A stretch of DNA of 64,000 nucleotides from positions 10,663,001 through 10,727,000 of the forward strand of contig NC_063263.1 in the NCBI RefSeq assembly GCF_019578655.1, read 5' to 3'. Shown one piece after another: positions 62,601 to 64,000 of the stretch. Made by a program: the position numbers and the translations under genes. Each line of letters begins with the position of its first letter. Within the stretch, counting starts at the first letter, position 1. This DNA is from Ricinus communis (Eukaryota; Streptophyta; Magnoliopsida; Malpighiales; Euphorbiaceae). The notes under the pieces are model-generated. The model was not told the origin of the DNA, did no database searches, and saw only the letters and a program-made list of their open reading frames with translations.

Positions 62601-64000
62601 TACATCACACAACACCTCATCATGATATTTACTAATAAAAAAAAAACTATTATACTGCTATTGTTATATAAAACAATAATCTTACACTTATATTTAAATA
62701 TTTCGCATCTACTAAATAGTATTTTCTTTGCTTTAAAAGCATAATAAAATTTTATACATTGAAAAAAGAAAATCTAATTTGCACCTTGAGAAGGTTCTCA
62801 AAATTTGTAAAATAAAAATAACAATAATAATTATTATTAATTATCATTATAATAATTATTATTATTTAGATATGTTTTAATGAAGCAGTGGGACTTGGAT
62901 GGATGCTACATTTTATATTATTATAACGTTTCTATGCATAAATATTTATTCAACCAAAATTATCTTCCCATTTTCCATCTTATTTTTTTTAATGTAAAAA
63001 GGTATCTCATGTTGAAAGAAAATTCCGTTGGTGAGTAGGCAACTTTAAAAGGCGATCTCACATTTTGTGTTTACATAGTAAGGAAGTCGTTATAATGGAA
63101 TATGAACATTCCCTCATCCTTATTGGCCGCCGTATATACTTTGAAAAGCTTCCCTTAGTTCCTGTGTGGATCCTGTGATACTACAAAAGCAAATTATTAT
63201 TCTAGACTATATTTTGAAAGTAAAATATTTTATATCAATTAATATCTAAAGCTATAATTAATTTTTTATAAAATAATTTAGAAAAAATTTCATTAAATTA
63301 TCTTATTTTTTAATATATTTTTACTTTAAAGTATATAGTTTATTTTTTTTATCCTTTAGTACTTTGTAAATATGTTCGACAACAAATAGCGGTCAAATTG
63401 TATAACATCGTTAGGAGATTCTAACATGGTATATAATAGTGACTATTTTTTCAACTACCATATTAACGTTTGCTAACGGTATAATGCAATTCGGCCGTTA
63501 TTTACTAATTGTCGTATTCATAAGATATCAAAGTGATAAAAAGCAAATCATAAAGCTTAAAACGAAAATGCATTAAACTATAAGATAATATACTGAAATT
63601 CTCTCAATAATTTATTGGTCTTTCTCATAAAGATGGATCCATTTATTTTAATATTCTATTTCCTTTTTTTCAGTTGAAATGGACTGAAATATAAATTTAT
63701 AATTTTACAATCTTAAAAAGATAATAATAATAACTTCCACTAGCACCAAGTCAAAGCTTATTGATAATATATCTTTAGGACATTTACACATCTATAGGAA
63801 AGCGCACCTAAAACTTTTTTTATTTTTTAATTTATATGGTTCTTTTAACTGTATTGTAATATCATTGTCATATTTTATTGGTATTTTTTAAATATATTTT
63901 TATTATCATTAAATTTATTTTTAAATTTATTTTTAAAGATATTTTAAACTTCATTTGGTATTATTATGGTGTATTTTTGAAATACACATCTTCGTGTCGT
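62601..64000. other. AT-rich end of window, no gene seen
   Basis: No coding region, RNA gene or clear repeat. Long A/T tracts throughout. Confidence 0.45.

Overview
This is AT-rich eukaryotic DNA from a flowering plant, almost certainly a eudicot. The signs are spliced genes with GT..AG introns, LRR receptor-like proteins and kinases, a VQ-motif protein, a plant-type glycerol kinase, and copia and L1-type retroelements. The exact species cannot be read from the sequence. A woody rosid or Euphorbiaceae-like genome is only a guess.

Layout. 1-1170: a broken copy of an LRR receptor kinase. 2647-5903: an intact two-exon LRR-XII receptor kinase with a non-RD kinase domain. 8380-10313: a dead LINE in which the endonuclease start is joined to the RNase H tail. 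12836-13492 (minus): a single-exon VQ-motif protein. 13.5-18.2 kb: gene-free. 18178-50520: a cluster of LRR receptor-like proteins (RLPs) without kinase domains. It holds one deleted fragment (18.2 kb), three genes that can be spliced to fully open frames (RLP-A 20188-23685, RLP-B 26564-31754, RLP-C 33288-45698) and one frameshifted pseudogene (RLP-D 47276-50520). 51289-53839 (minus): an intact four-exon glycerol kinase (GLI1/NHO1 type). 54-64 kb: no host gene, but an approximately 3 kb LTR-like repeat with internal 68-bp tandem repeats and a rearranged retroelement relic with an 18-bp minisatellite.

The most informative structure is the RLP cluster. Every intron is phase 1, and the N-terminal LRRs are carried on small exons of about 156/147/144 nt and 75 nt. 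RLP-A has one such pair and RLP-C has four pairs plus extras, so the ectodomain seems to grow by in-frame duplication of exon pairs. RLP-C stays open although a 4.9 kb copia element sits in its first intron (perfect ACATA target duplication) and a second copia remnant sits in intron 6. It also uses a GC-AG intron. The two LTRs of the complete copia element differ by a flipped 6-bp hairpin loop, a microinversion.

Biologically this looks like an immune-receptor neighbourhood. A non-RD receptor kinase of the FLS2/EFR/Xa21 class, RLPs of the RLP1-like class and an NHO1-type glycerol kinase are close together. RLPs of this kind usually signal through a partner kinase such as SOBIR1, since they have only a short cytoplasmic tail. 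Splice models were built by hand from frame and GT/AG rules and have no transcript support here.
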